Origin: Clostridia bacterium | GTDB lineage: Bacteria > Bacillota > Clostridia > Oscillospirales > CAG-272 | DNA length: 60,521 nucleotides | Reading direction: 5' to 3' | Assembly: GCA_017621755.1 (NCBI GenBank) | Contig: JAGASL010000068.1 | Span: 1 to 60,521 of the forward strand | Shown here: positions 7,691 to 16,295 of the stretch, in pieces | How the letters are laid out: every line of letters begins with the position of its first letter | Numbering within the stretch: the first letter of the stretch is position 1 | Translations under genes and position numbers: made by a program | Notes under the pieces: generated by a model | What the model was told of the DNA's origin: nothing | Seen by the model: the letters and a program-made list of their open reading frames with translations, nothing else | The model's database searches: none

Positions 7691-9592
7691 TTCTATGGTA
7701 AATTCACCCGCATCGATGACGGTTTTATCGGCTTCCACAGAAGAAGAGCCGGGGGTACCGAAATCCACGCGCTGGATCAAAACCGGGAAATCCTCCTTGC
7801 CGGCATACGGCAGATAGCGGAAGCCGGAGATCTGCTTATCCGGGTGCGGATTCTCATACGCGCAGGCGTAGTAGAACTGTGCGCCGTGCCGCTCCGGCAT
7901 GGTGGTGTAGGAGACCTCGCGGAAGGCGGTGGAAGCGTATGGATTGTCGATCTGCGCGCAGGTAATGTTGGTGCCGTAGCGCACGGGCAGATAGGCGATC
8001 GTGCCGTCTGCGTAGGTCAGCTCATAGCGGCCGATGTTGTACACCTCATCTTCAATAAACACGCCGTCATAGAAGGTCTTGTAGGCCATGCGCCCGGTGG
8101 TGGCGTGCACCACGGTCAGCGGATGCTTAATGTTTCTGCGATACAGGCGGTTGCATTCACGCAGGGCAAGTGGGTGGTATTTTTCCGGCTTCTTGTCGGT
8201 AAAATCCGGGCACCAGAAGGCGTAGGCGGCGGCAACCAGATTCAGGTATTGCAGGTTGCGTTGCATATATTCCTCGTGAAAGGAGCCCCAGTTGGATACA
8301 AAGCCGCCCTGTGCGCCCCAGCGGATGCGCATTTTCCAATCGTTGATAGAAAGAGCAGAGAAATTGCCGAATACCATATGGTAGCCGCGATCGTGGTATA
8401 CCTTGTCATGGTGGTTACCAAAGCGCCAATACCAATGCATATAGTGCAGGCCTGTTGGCAGTTTATCACGGCAGGGCCACAGGGCCGGCACGGTGCAGAT
8501 GCCGCCGTTCATAGGCCGGCTCCAGCCTGCGCCACCGCAGGCACAGCCGTTTTCCTCTACCGCATCTAGCAGCTTTTCGCCCCACATCCAGGTCTCAATG
8601 CCGCGCTCGTCAAGAAAAGCCTTGGTTTTTTTGATATCGTCTACGTATAGGTCTACCGGGTCCTTGTCGCGGCAGCGCTCGCAAAGGCCGATCGAATACA
8701 TCTCGTCATGCCCGATGTGCATGTGCTTCGGTGTAAAGACCTCGATGACCTCCTCTAACAGATCAAAGACTAGCGGATAGGTATCCGGGTGATTGGGGCA
8801 GTAGGTGTCCGGGTAATCGTCATTCTGCCGCTCGGCCAGCTCGCGGTGGGCAAGGCAGATGTAGTCAGAATGGCTCATGGTCGGGCATTCGGGAATGACC
8901 TCCAGCCCGCGTGACACGCAATAGTCGCGCAGGTTGCGGCATTCCTCCTGCGTCAGAACGCCGCCATCACCATTGTCGCAATGGATCGAGTTTTTCGCCC
9001 AGGGGTAGGTGCGCTGCTGGATCTCGATGGCGCGCCCGTGCTTGCTGTGCACCTCGTGGCAGAATTGCAGCCACGCCTCGTTGATCTCTGGGTGGCGCTT
9101 GTATTCCATCGCACCGCCGATCTCCAGCACGATATAATTGTACTTATAATACGCAAGAAGATCCACCATCGCGTAAAAGGTGGGAATATTAGCCCGTCCG
9201 GGCAAAAAGACGCGATAGCCGCGCACCGGGCAGACCGGGCGATCGTATAAAAGTCCGGCTACCAGCTCGCCGCATTCCTGCAGCTGCAGCAGCGTCACGG
9301 TGGCATACAGTAGCCCCCGCTCGCCTGTGGCATACAGGTGCACCGCCTGCGGGTCGATCCTGATGGCGTAGCCCTCTTCATGCTCGACATAGACCTTGCC
9401 AAGCGCCTCCTTCAGCGCATCGGGCATGGCGGCGTGGTAGATCACCTCGCCAATGCTGCCGTCGGCCCGCCCGGAAAGCGCCTTTTTGCAATAATCGGCA
9501 AAGCCTGCCGGGCAATCGGTCAGGTGGCGGCTGGTCGAAAGCGAAAGCGGCGTGCGGTCTGCTTTTTGATAATATCGTGGGTGAAGGTACAT
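7688..9592 (-). CDS. GH20 beta-N-acetylhexosaminidase
   Basis: This 634-residue enzyme should remove terminal beta-linked GlcNAc or GalNAc. An N-terminal GH20b-type domain covers roughly residues 1-120 and the barrel begins near VRGYRVFLPGR. HIGHDEMY carries the catalytic Asp-Glu pair, Asp296-Glu297: the Asp orients the substrate acetamido group and the Glu is the acid/base. There is no signal peptide, so it should act on imported chains. It starts 13 bases after the GH35 gene, and the two form one operon. The C-terminal 150 residues form an extra domain I cannot name. Confidence 0.9.
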   Translation of the reverse strand: MYLHPRYYQKADRTPLSLSTSRHLTDCPAGFADYCKKALSGRADGSIGEVIYHAAMPDALKEALGKVYVEHEEGYAIRIDPQAVHLYATGERGLLYATVTLLQLQECGELVAGLLYDRPVCPVRGYRVFLPGRANIPTFYAMVDLLAYYKYNYIVLEIGGAMEYKRHPEINEAWLQFCHEVHSKHGRAIEIQQRTYPWAKNSIHCDNGDGGVLTQEECRNLRDYCVSRGLEVIPECPTMSHSDYICLAHRELAERQNDDYPDTYCPNHPDTYPLVFDLLEEVIEVFTPKHMHIGHDEMYSIGLCERCRDKDPVDLYVDDIKKTKAFLDERGIETWMWGEKLLDAVEENGCACGGAGWSRPMNGGICTVPALWPCRDKLPTGLHYMHWYWRFGNHHDKVYHDRGYHMVFGNFSALSINDWKMRIRWGAQGGFVSNWGSFHEEYMQRNLQYLNLVAAAYAFWCPDFTDKKPEKYHPLALRECNRLYRRNIKHPLTVVHATTGRMAYKTFYDGVFIEDEVYNIGRYELTYADGTIAYLPVRYGTNITCAQIDNPYASTAFREVSYTTMPERHGAQFYYACAYENPHPDKQISGFRYLPYAGKEDFPVLIQRVDFGTPGSSSVEADKTVIDAGEFTIE

Positions 9593-9605
9593 AAGCGCTC
9601 CTTTC

Positions 9606-11729
9606 TTACGGCAGGGCTACCGTATGACGCAGAATGATGTGCGCATCGTTCAGCTGGCAGCCGGATGCACGGCGGATGTCATAATAGCGCGGCGATTCAT
9701 CGTTGGTCAGCACCAGGCGCAAGGTGGCGGGGTTGCCCAGCATGGCAAGCGAGGGGCAGTAGGGCAGGCCGGTGGTGATCCAGTCGGAAAGCAGCGTGCC
9801 GTCCTCGTCGTACAGATAGGCCTTGTCGCCCGTGTAGTCGATCAGCAGCATATGCTCGCCCTCTTCGCCGTACGTAGGCTTCAGCAGATAGCTGCCGTCC
9901 TCTTGCTGCAGGGCGGTACATTCGCCATCGTATTCGCCGCTCTCGGCCTCGAGGTACAGTACGGTCGGATCGCCAGTCGCGCCGTAGATGGTCACGCGGG
10001 TGTCCTTTGTGATCTCGGCGTAAACGGTGCCCTCCTTTTCATAGAGCGTACAGTCGGCAATGTAGAGCTTGTTGCCAAAGCGGTAGGCATGGCGCGAATC
10101 TCGCTCTGAGAGGGTAACGATATCTGGCAGCGTGGCAAGCGTATCCTCCCCCGTGCCGGAAAATTCGTAGATCGGCAGCTCATCGGTATAGAAGAAATAG
10201 CGGTTGCCGATGGCGGTCAGCGGTGTGGCGTTGGTACGCTTTAAGACCGATCTGCCAAGGGGCAGGCGATAGGGCAGGATATAATGCTCGCCATCCTTAA
10301 CGTCTATGGGCAGCGTGCAGATGCTGCTGCCATCCGGCAGCGCCAGATCTACCGAAAGGTGCGGGTGCTCGCGCAGGGTACGCTTGCGTAGATAATTATT
10401 GATAAGTACAAAGCCGCAGCCAGTCTCCTCGTCATGGCGGATAGAAAGACGAAGGCTCTCGCCGTCGGCAGCCTGCGTGCAGCTGAAGTCGGGGATGTAG
10501 ACGGGTGCGCGGGCAACGATATCGCCCCAGGTCTGCAAAAACAGGTGAATGCGGCGCAAAAGCCCATAGCTTTCACGCGCGGTGCCCCACTCGCCAAGCG
10601 GTGCCTGGAAATCGTAAGAGCGCACCGGCAGATCATTGGGGTAGCCGGTATCCTTCGATTCCTGCATCGTGCTCAGGCGGCCGATGGGGTTGGTGCCGCC
10701 GTGGTACATATAGTAGCCAAGTAGGTTGGCACCCGAGGCCAGCTTGCAGAGGGAAAGCCCCTCTATATCCTTAGGAAAGGCAACCACGCGCCGGTGGTCG
10801 GTGGGCTGCATGCCGCCGCCCAGCTCTGCCGTCAGGTAGGGGTAGCGCGTAACGTCATAGGTGTATTCAAACTTCTCGGCCGAGGAGGATTCTTGTATAT
10901 CACAGCCGATGAGGGGATCGTTCAGCGCGCGGTGGGGCATAAAGCCGGGGTTTTCGGGCAGCTCGTTGATATGGCCGGCCCAGGGGGCATCACAATAGCC
11001 ACCAAACATGGGCAGCGCCTCGTTTTCCGGCACGGCAGCACTGCCCCATGCCGTGGCAGTATAGACCGGTACCCGCAGGCCGTGGCGCAGCAGCATGTCC
11101 TTCAGCGTCAGCATATGGCGCATGCGGCTGGGGGTATCCGGCTCGCCGCGGTAGTATTCGTTTTCTATCTGAATGGCGATCACCGGGCCACCCTGCTCCC
11201 ACATCTGGCCCTTTGTCTGCTCGGCGATCCTTTCAAAATATTTGTCTACGGCTGCCAGGTAGCGCGGCGTGTTGGCGCGCAGCTTGTGCCCATCAATGCC
11301 CAGCGCGCGCTCAGGCTCGTCCTTGTCGCGCAGCCAGTCGGGCAGGCCGCCGTTGCGGCATTCGCCGTGTGCCCAGGGGCCTACACGCAGAAATACGTAT
11401 AGCCCGTGCTTGCCGCATAGCTCTACAAAGCGGCGCAGGTCGCGATTGCCGGAAAAATCCCAAATTCCCTCTTCCTCCTCGTGGTGGATCCAGAAGATAT
11501 ACGAGGCAACGATCTCAATACCGCCTGCCTTCATCTTCAGCAGCTCACGCTCCCATTCCTCGCAGGCGTAGCGAGAAAAATGGAACTCGCCCATAATGGG
11601 AACCCAGGGCTTGCCGTTCTTTACAAAATAGCGGCTGTTTACAGAAATGCTGTCGCCGTTTGGCGCCTTGCCTGAAAAGGGAAGCTCCTCGATAACGGTA
11701 GCTTGGGGGGTAATGGAAAAATGATACAT
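9606..11729 (-). CDS. GH35 beta-galactosidase
   Basis: This 707-residue enzyme cleaves terminal beta-galactose. The N-terminal barrel begins with FVKNGKPWVPIMGEFHFSRY, the classic GH35 opening. The acid/base is Glu191 in IQIENEY, and the nucleophile is Glu302 in LTAELGGG. About 350 residues of beta-rich accessory domains follow. There is no signal peptide. Together with GH20, GH36 and the sialidase-fold protein it covers the terminal sugars of host O-glycans or human milk oligosaccharides, although plant beta-galactans are also possible. It is first in an operon with GH20 and has its own promoter. Confidence 0.92.
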   Translation of the reverse strand: MYHFSITPQATVIEELPFSGKAPNGDSISVNSRYFVKNGKPWVPIMGEFHFSRYACEEWERELLKMKAGGIEIVASYIFWIHHEEEEGIWDFSGNRDLRRFVELCGKHGLYVFLRVGPWAHGECRNGGLPDWLRDKDEPERALGIDGHKLRANTPRYLAAVDKYFERIAEQTKGQMWEQGGPVIAIQIENEYYRGEPDTPSRMRHMLTLKDMLLRHGLRVPVYTATAWGSAAVPENEALPMFGGYCDAPWAGHINELPENPGFMPHRALNDPLIGCDIQESSSAEKFEYTYDVTRYPYLTAELGGGMQPTDHRRVVAFPKDIEGLSLCKLASGANLLGYYMYHGGTNPIGRLSTMQESKDTGYPNDLPVRSYDFQAPLGEWGTARESYGLLRRIHLFLQTWGDIVARAPVYIPDFSCTQAADGESLRLSIRHDEETGCGFVLINNYLRKRTLREHPHLSVDLALPDGSSICTLPIDVKDGEHYILPYRLPLGRSVLKRTNATPLTAIGNRYFFYTDELPIYEFSGTGEDTLATLPDIVTLSERDSRHAYRFGNKLYIADCTLYEKEGTVYAEITKDTRVTIYGATGDPTVLYLEAESGEYDGECTALQQEDGSYLLKPTYGEEGEHMLLIDYTGDKAYLYDEDGTLLSDWITTGLPYCPSLAMLGNPATLRLVLTNDESPRYYDIRRASGCQLNDAHIILRHTVALP

Positions 11730-11759
11730 ATTCGTGCTCCTTGTATAAAGATCACTGTT

Positions 11760-11788
11760 ATTATATTGCTTTTTTACGCAAAAGTCAA
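11760..11788 (-). promoter_or_regulatory. Promoter of the GH35-GH20 operon
   Basis: On the minus strand TTGACT at 11788-11783 and TATAAT at 11765-11760 have a 17-base spacer. Two similar motifs, TTTTTACGCAAAA in the spacer and ATTTTGCGCAAA just upstream, form a direct repeat that could bind a regulator. Confidence 0.8.
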
Positions 11789-11822
11789 TGAAAGGATTTT
11801 GCGCAAACTATAACAATATTGC

Positions 11823-11854
11823 AGGAGGAGGGCTGCCAAGGCAGCCCTCCTCCT
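11823..11854 (-). terminator. Strong hairpin at the end of sigG
   Basis: AGGAGGAGGGCTGCC pairs perfectly with its complement over a two-base loop and overlaps the sigG stop codon. The downstream minus-strand sequence is T-rich but lacks a clean U-run, so it may be a weak terminator or an mRNA-stabilising end. Confidence 0.6.
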
Positions 11855-12626
11855 ATAAGTGCTTGCGGATACGCTCTAAGGCGGTCTTCTCCAGCCGCGA
11901 GACCTGCGCCTGTGAGATGCCGATCTCGGCGGCGATCTCCATCTGCGTTTTGCCGCGGTAAAATCGCATCTCAATGATCGAGCGCTCGCGCTCACCAAGC
12001 CTCTTCATGGCCTCACGCAGGGCAATGTCCTCGATCCAGCCCTCGTCGCTGTTATCCCGGTCGCAGAGCTGGTCGATCACGTAGATCGAATCCTCGCCGT
12101 CGTTATAGACTGATTCGTAGAGAGAGACCGGCTCAATGATCGCCTCCATTGCGGCAGAGACAGCGCCCACCTCCTCGCCAAGCGCGCGGGCAATCTCCTC
12201 TACCGTGGGGTCACGCAGGCTGGCCCTGGCCAGCCCATCGCGCGCCTGCAGGGCGCGGTAGGCCAGATCACGCATTGAGCGGCTGACGCGAATGGAATTG
12301 TTATCCCGCAAATAGCGCCGCACCTCGCCAATGATCATGGGTACCGCGTAGGTGCTGAATTTTACGTCCAGATCGGTGTTGAAGTTGTCAATGGCCTTCA
12401 TCAGGCCGATGCAGCCTACCTGAAACAGATCGTCAAGATTTTCGCGCCGCCCAGAAAAGCGCTGCACGATGCTTAGCACCAGGCGCAGGTTGCCGCAGAT
12501 CAGCTCCTCGCGCGCCGTCCGGTCACCCGCGCGCAGGCGCAAAAGCAGCGCACGCTTTTCCTCCTCAGAAAGAACGCGCAGGGTCGCCGTATTGACCCCG
12601 CATATCTCCACCTTGTTATAATACAT
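11853..12626 (-). CDS. sigG: RNA polymerase sporulation sigma factor SigG
   Basis: This 257-residue sigma-70 family factor directs late forespore transcription in endospore formers. The N-terminal tag NKVEICGVNTATL is the SigG hallmark. Region 2 follows with DDLFQVGCIGLMKAIDNF and VKFSTYAVPMIIGEVRRYLR. Region 3 contains IRVSRSMRDLAYRAL, and region 4 ends with GKTQMEIAAEIGISQAQVSR. It starts after GGGAGG. In many Firmicutes sigG sits next to sigE and spoIIGA, but here it stands alone between glycosidase genes. SigF is the nearest alternative but lacks the N-terminal tag. Confidence 0.95.
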   Translation of the reverse strand: MYYNKVEICGVNTATLRVLSEEEKRALLLRLRAGDRTAREELICGNLRLVLSIVQRFSGRRENLDDLFQVGCIGLMKAIDNFNTDLDVKFSTYAVPMIIGEVRRYLRDNNSIRVSRSMRDLAYRALQARDGLARASLRDPTVEEIARALGEEVGAVSAAMEAIIEPVSLYESVYNDGEDSIYVIDQLCDRDNSDEGWIEDIALREAMKRLGERERSIIEMRFYRGKTQMEIAAEIGISQAQVSRLEKTALERIRKHL

Positions 12627-12711
12627 TTCATCCCTCCCGTTCGGAAGTAATGAAAGTATTGCCGCGCGCGCCCCGGGCTTATGCAGCCGAGTGCGGTGTA
12701 AAAAATGGAAA

Positions 12712-12731
12712 GGCAGCGCTGCTGCGCTGCC
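12712..12731 (-). terminator. Terminator of the sialidase-like gene
   Basis: GGCAGCG and CGCTGCC pair over a six-base loop. On the minus strand TTTTCCATTTTTT follows, so this ends the sialidase-like transcript. Confidence 0.75.
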
Positions 12732-12736
12732 CTTGC

Positions 12737-14014
12737 TTAATAAACCAGCTTGCGGAAATCCTTTACCCGGTGGAAGGTGGAAAGATTGGTGTTGTGGGCG
12801 GAAAAGGTATCCTTGTCGCCCGAGCGGCTGACGATCACCAGGTCCTCTCCGTCAATGGCCATGCAGGCGTAGTGGCGAGATTGCTTTTCGCTGTCACCCT
12901 TGGCAACCAGCCCGGCAAAGCACCAGTCGACCATGTTTTTAGAGAAGGAAAGCTGCATACGGTCACGCTCGTCACAGGGGATGTTGTAGCGCTCGTCAGA
13001 AAGCAGCTCGCGGCGACGCATGGTGTCGGTCGCCTGGGTGGAAAGCAGCCAGTAGAGCTTGGTCTCCTCATCCCACAGGATATGAAAGCGCATCTGCCCG
13101 CCCGGCATGGGTAAAAAGATCACCCTTCGACCCGAGGGGTTGCGCTCCGGCTGCACGGTGATGACCTCTTTGCCGTCCTCCTCGGTGATCACCGCCTTCA
13201 TCATGCAGCAATAGCCGCTGCCGGCGGTGTGGGCCCGCATAAAGAGGTGAAAGGTCTTGCCGCTTTCATCGTACCAGTAGTGCGCGGGGTCGGTGATGCG
13301 CACGATATTGGTCTCCAGCCAGCCGGGCATCTCGGTCAAAAACGTGCCGGCAGGAAAGTCCTTTGCGTGCTTTTTGCTATGGTAGAAGGGAATGCCGTGC
13401 ATGTCCAGCTCGTCCTCGTTTACCATGTCGCGGAAGCGAACGCGGTTAGAAAAGGTCCAGCTCTCGCGCTTGGTCAGATCGGCATCTACCTTGGCGCGCA
13501 TCACCACCGGCGCCATATCGGCTACCGGCCAGCCGCCGGGGACCTCTTCAGGCAGGCGATAGTGGATCTCCATGACCAGATTGACGTAGCCACCCTCGAT
13601 CCACACGTTGCAGGCAGATTGATGCCACAGCTCGCCCTCTGTCAGAAAATGTCCCTCGTCCCACGTCTCACCATCGTCATCCGAGCGGTAGATCACCAGG
13701 TTGTCGCAGTGGCCAAGAATGTAAACGTGGCCGCCCGCCGCAAAGGGGCGCGCATGGAAAAAGGAACGGGCACAGCGGTATTGCCAGGTCTTTCCCTTAT
13801 CATCCGAGGTGTAGATCTGCCCGCAGCGCATCTTGCTGCCAAGCTGGTTAAGCTGCTGAAATTGCGGCTGCGCAGGCGCGTTTGGCCCGATCAGGTCATT
13901 GGTAAAAATATAGCGGCCGCTGTCCAGCACCCAAATGGCAGGGGTGCATGCATATACATTTTGTGGGTCGGGAGAACGGTAAATTTCAACGAAATCATTG
14001 GCTAAAGGCTTCAT
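12737..14014 (-). CDS. Sialidase-fold (BNR/Asp-box) glycoside hydrolase
   Basis: This 425-residue protein carries two clear Asp-box motifs, TSDDKGKTW and RSDDDGETW, which mark six-bladed beta-propellers of the sialidase superfamily. There is no signal peptide. The arginine that sialidases place in an N-terminal FRIP motif is not obvious; the equivalent stretch reads EIYRSPDPQNVYACTPAI. True exo-alpha-sialidase activity is therefore uncertain, and other propeller glycosidases or lyases fit too. The gene has its own promoter and terminator. The neighbouring GH20, GH35 and GH36 genes make a role in releasing terminal sugars plausible. Confidence 0.78.
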   Translation of the reverse strand: MKPLANDFVEIYRSPDPQNVYACTPAIWVLDSGRYIFTNDLIGPNAPAQPQFQQLNQLGSKMRCGQIYTSDDKGKTWQYRCARSFFHARPFAAGGHVYILGHCDNLVIYRSDDDGETWDEGHFLTEGELWHQSACNVWIEGGYVNLVMEIHYRLPEEVPGGWPVADMAPVVMRAKVDADLTKRESWTFSNRVRFRDMVNEDELDMHGIPFYHSKKHAKDFPAGTFLTEMPGWLETNIVRITDPAHYWYDESGKTFHLFMRAHTAGSGYCCMMKAVITEEDGKEVITVQPERNPSGRRVIFLPMPGGQMRFHILWDEETKLYWLLSTQATDTMRRRELLSDERYNIPCDERDRMQLSFSKNMVDWCFAGLVAKGDSEKQSRHYACMAIDGEDLVIVSRSGDKDTFSAHNTNLSTFHRVKDFRKLVY

Positions 14015-14047
14015 AAAGAATCTCCTTTCGTAAGGCCTGTTGGGCTT

Positions 14048-14076
14048 AGAATATCACAAATATCCCCGCTTGTCAA
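14048..14076 (-). promoter_or_regulatory. Promoter of the sialidase-like gene
   Basis: On the minus strand TTGACA at 14076-14071 and TATTCT at 14053-14048 are 17 bases apart. An AAGGAG ribosome site follows before the ATG at 14014. Confidence 0.75.
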
Positions 14077-14119
14077 TAGCCGAAACAGACTTCAAAATGG
14101 GAAAAACCGACATAAAAGA

Positions 14120-14146
14120 GCCGGGGATGAAGCAATCATCCCCGGC
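14120..14146 (-). terminator. Terminator of thrS
   Basis: GCCGGGGATGA and TCATCCCCGGC form an 11-bp perfect stem. On the minus strand TTTTATG and then GGTTTTTCCC follow. Confidence 0.85.
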
Positions 14147-14151
14147 GGTCA

Positions 14152-15930
14152 TTAAAATTCAGTTTTCAGCGTCAGTGCGTTGGTATTCACCAGCTCGCGG
14201 CAGGTTTCTACGAAGATGTCCAGCGGCACGTCATTGGCGCCGGCGCCACCGCGGATCTTCAGCGAAACGGTGCCCTCGGCCATCTCCTTGTCACCAACGA
14301 TTACGGTGTAGGGAACCTTATCCTGGCGGTACTTCTTGACCTTGGTGCCCATCATCTCGTCCTCGTAATCCACCTCAGTGCGGATGCCGGCAGCCTGCAG
14401 CGCGGCGGTCACCTTGGCGGCGTATTCGTTATGCTCGGGGCGAACGGGAACCACGCCAACCTGGGTCGCGCTGATCCAGAAGGGCAGCGCGCCGGCATAC
14501 TTCTCGATGAGGAGTGCCAGCGTTCTCTGATAGCAGCCAAGCGAGGTGCGGTGAATGATGTAGGGGCGTACCTTCTTACCCTCGCGGTCGGTATACTCCA
14601 TGCCGAACTTTTCGGCCAGCAGCATATCGATCTGAATGGTGATAATGGTATCCTCCTTGCCGAATACGTTCTTGCACTGAATATCCAGCTTCGGGCCGTA
14701 GAAGGCGGCCTCGTCAATACCGATCTCATAGTTGATGCCAATGTGGTCAAGGATCTCGCCCATAATGCGCTGTGCCTCGGCCCACTGCTCGGGCGTGCCC
14801 TCGTACTTATCGGTACGGGCAGGATCCCACTGCGAGAAGCGGAAGGTGCAGTCCTCACGCAGGCCTACGGCATCCAGCATGTACATGGCCAGATCCACGC
14901 AGCCGCGGAACTCCTCCTCCAGCTGATCGGGGCGCAGAACCAGATGCCCCTCGGAAATAGTGAACTGGCGCACGCGGATCAGGCCGTGCATCTCGCCCGA
15001 ATCCTCGTTGCGGAAGAGGGTAGAGGTCTCGCCAAAGCGCATCGGCAGCTCGCGGTAGGAGCGCGGGCGGTTGAGGTATACCTGGTACTGGAAGGGGCAG
15101 GTCATCGGGCGCAGGGCAAAGCACTCCTTGGTCTCATCATGCGGGTCACCTAAGATGAACATGCCGTCCAGGTAATGATCCCAGTGGCCAGAGATCTTGT
15201 AAAGCTCTCTCTTGGCCATCAGGGGGGTCATGGTCAGCGTGTAGCCACGGCGCGCCTCCTCGTCCTCTACGAAGCGCTGCAGGGTCTGAATGACCTTGGC
15301 ACCCTTCGGCAGCAGGATGGGCAGACCCTGGCCAATGCTCTCTACGGTGGTGAAGTACTCTAACTCGCGGCCCAGCTTGTTGTGGTCGCGCTTCTTGGCA
15401 TCCTCTACGGCGGCAACGTACTCCTTCAGCTCCTGCTTGTTCGGGAAGGCGTATACGTATACGCGCTGCAGCATGGGGCGGGTAGAATCGCCACGCCAAT
15501 AGGCACCGGTGGCCGAGGAGATCTTAAAGGCCCAGCTGCGCAGCTCACGGGCGTTTTGCACGTGGGGGCCGCGGCAAAGGTCAACGAAGTCCTCACCCGT
15601 GTAGTACAGGGTGATCCTTTCGTCGCCAAGACCCTCAATCAGCTCCAGCTTATAGGGCTGATCTGCAAAGATGGCCTTTGCCTCGTCCGCGCTTACCTCG
15701 CGGCAAACGAAGTCCTCGCCGCGCTTCAGGATCTCCTGCATCTTGGCGGTGATCGCGTCAAAATCCTCAGTGGTGATCGAGCGCGGCAGGTCGAAATCGT
15801 AATAAAAGCCGTTGTCAATGGCCGGGCCGATGGCCAGCTTTACGTCATCGTATAGCTCGCAAACCGCCTTGGCAAGAATGTGAGAGAGCGAGTGCCTCGC
15901 CATCTCGATGGGATTCACTTGGTTTTCCAT
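14152..15930 (-). CDS. thrS: Threonyl-tRNA synthetase lacking the N-terminal TGS domain
   Basis: This class II synthetase charges tRNA-Thr. It is 592 residues, about 50 fewer than E. coli ThrRS. It begins directly in the N2 editing domain: HSLSH gives His13 and His17, and DLCRGPH gives Cys119 and His123, so editing residues are intact. The catalytic core has LRPMTCPFQ, MRFGETSTLFRNEDSGE and RTSLGCYQR. The anticodon-binding domain starts near VGVVPVRPEHNEYA. The usual first domain (TGS/N1) is absent, and only about 80 bases separate the start from the tRNA gene, so it cannot be a missed start. A T-box leader upstream probably controls it. Confidence 0.96.
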   Translation of the reverse strand: MENQVNPIEMARHSLSHILAKAVCELYDDVKLAIGPAIDNGFYYDFDLPRSITTEDFDAITAKMQEILKRGEDFVCREVSADEAKAIFADQPYKLELIEGLGDERITLYYTGEDFVDLCRGPHVQNARELRSWAFKISSATGAYWRGDSTRPMLQRVYVYAFPNKQELKEYVAAVEDAKKRDHNKLGRELEYFTTVESIGQGLPILLPKGAKVIQTLQRFVEDEEARRGYTLTMTPLMAKRELYKISGHWDHYLDGMFILGDPHDETKECFALRPMTCPFQYQVYLNRPRSYRELPMRFGETSTLFRNEDSGEMHGLIRVRQFTISEGHLVLRPDQLEEEFRGCVDLAMYMLDAVGLREDCTFRFSQWDPARTDKYEGTPEQWAEAQRIMGEILDHIGINYEIGIDEAAFYGPKLDIQCKNVFGKEDTIITIQIDMLLAEKFGMEYTDREGKKVRPYIIHRTSLGCYQRTLALLIEKYAGALPFWISATQVGVVPVRPEHNEYAAKVTAALQAAGIRTEVDYEDEMMGTKVKKYRQDKVPYTVIVGDKEMAEGTVSLKIRGGAGANDVPLDIFVETCRELVNTNALTLKTEF

Positions 15931-15971
15931 ACATCTATAACCTCACTAAAAAATATTAACGAAAGAAAATG

Positions 15972-16000
15972 TTGACATTTGCGAAAAGGTGTGCTATAAT
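15972..16000 (+). promoter_or_regulatory. Promoter of tRNA-Gln
   Basis: TTGACA at 15972-15977 and TATAAT at 15995-16000 are separated by exactly 17 bases. The tRNA begins 12 bases after the -10 box. Confidence 0.9.
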
Positions 16001-16011
16001 AAACGAGTTAT

Positions 16012-16088
16012 TGGGGTGTCGCCAAATTGGTTAAGGCACAGGACTTTGACTCCTGCACTCGCTGGTTCGAATCCAGTCACCCCAGCCA
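16012..16088 (+). tRNA. tRNA-Gln (anticodon TTG)
   Basis: The acceptor arms TGGGGTG (16012-16018) and CACCCCA (16078-16084) pair perfectly, followed by G and an encoded CCA. The anticodon arm is CAGGA-CTTTGAC-TCCTG, which gives anticodon TTG for glutamine. The T-arm holds GGTTCGAATCC. It has its own promoter and terminator. It lies on the strand opposite to thrS and between thrS and its T-box leader. Confidence 0.96.
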
Positions 16089-16089
16089 G

Positions 16090-16121
16090 AAAAAAGCACG
16101 CACGCAAGGGCGTGCTTTTTT
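16090..16121. terminator. Terminator of tRNA-Gln, symmetric
   Basis: AAAAAAGCACGC and GCGTGCTTTTTT pair over a short loop. Because an A-run lies upstream and a T-run downstream, it should also work on the minus strand, where it would face transcripts coming from the T-box leader. Confidence 0.85.
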
Positions 16122-16262
16122 CAACGAAATCCGCCAATGGCGGAAGAAATCCACCTACGGTGGATGAAATCGCTTCGCGATGAAATCCCGCTTCGCGGGG
16201 AGAGGATGAGGCGGATTTCATCCGAACGGTGTGAGGATTTCATCGCGCGTAGCGCGATTTCA
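16122..16262. repeat. Patch of GAAATC-punctuated hairpins
   Basis: Short hairpins of differing sequence follow one another: CGCC/GGCG, CCACC/GGTGG, CGC/GCG and CCCGC/GCGGG. Each is introduced by GAAATC or GATGAAATC. After about 16215 the punctuating word appears reversed as GATTTCATC, and a last stem GCGCG/CGCGC follows. The same words and the same forward-then-reverse order recur inside the 31922-32322 element. I see no coding frame in it. Confidence 0.6.
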
Positions 16263-16295
16263 CTATGCATAAGGCAATGCCATGATTTATTTACA

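Noticed and set aside
16122..16262. Possible CRISPR array because short words recur at intervals
   Set aside because: The recurring word is only about 9 bases, spacing varies, and the sequences between are self-complementary stems rather than spacers. No cas gene is near.
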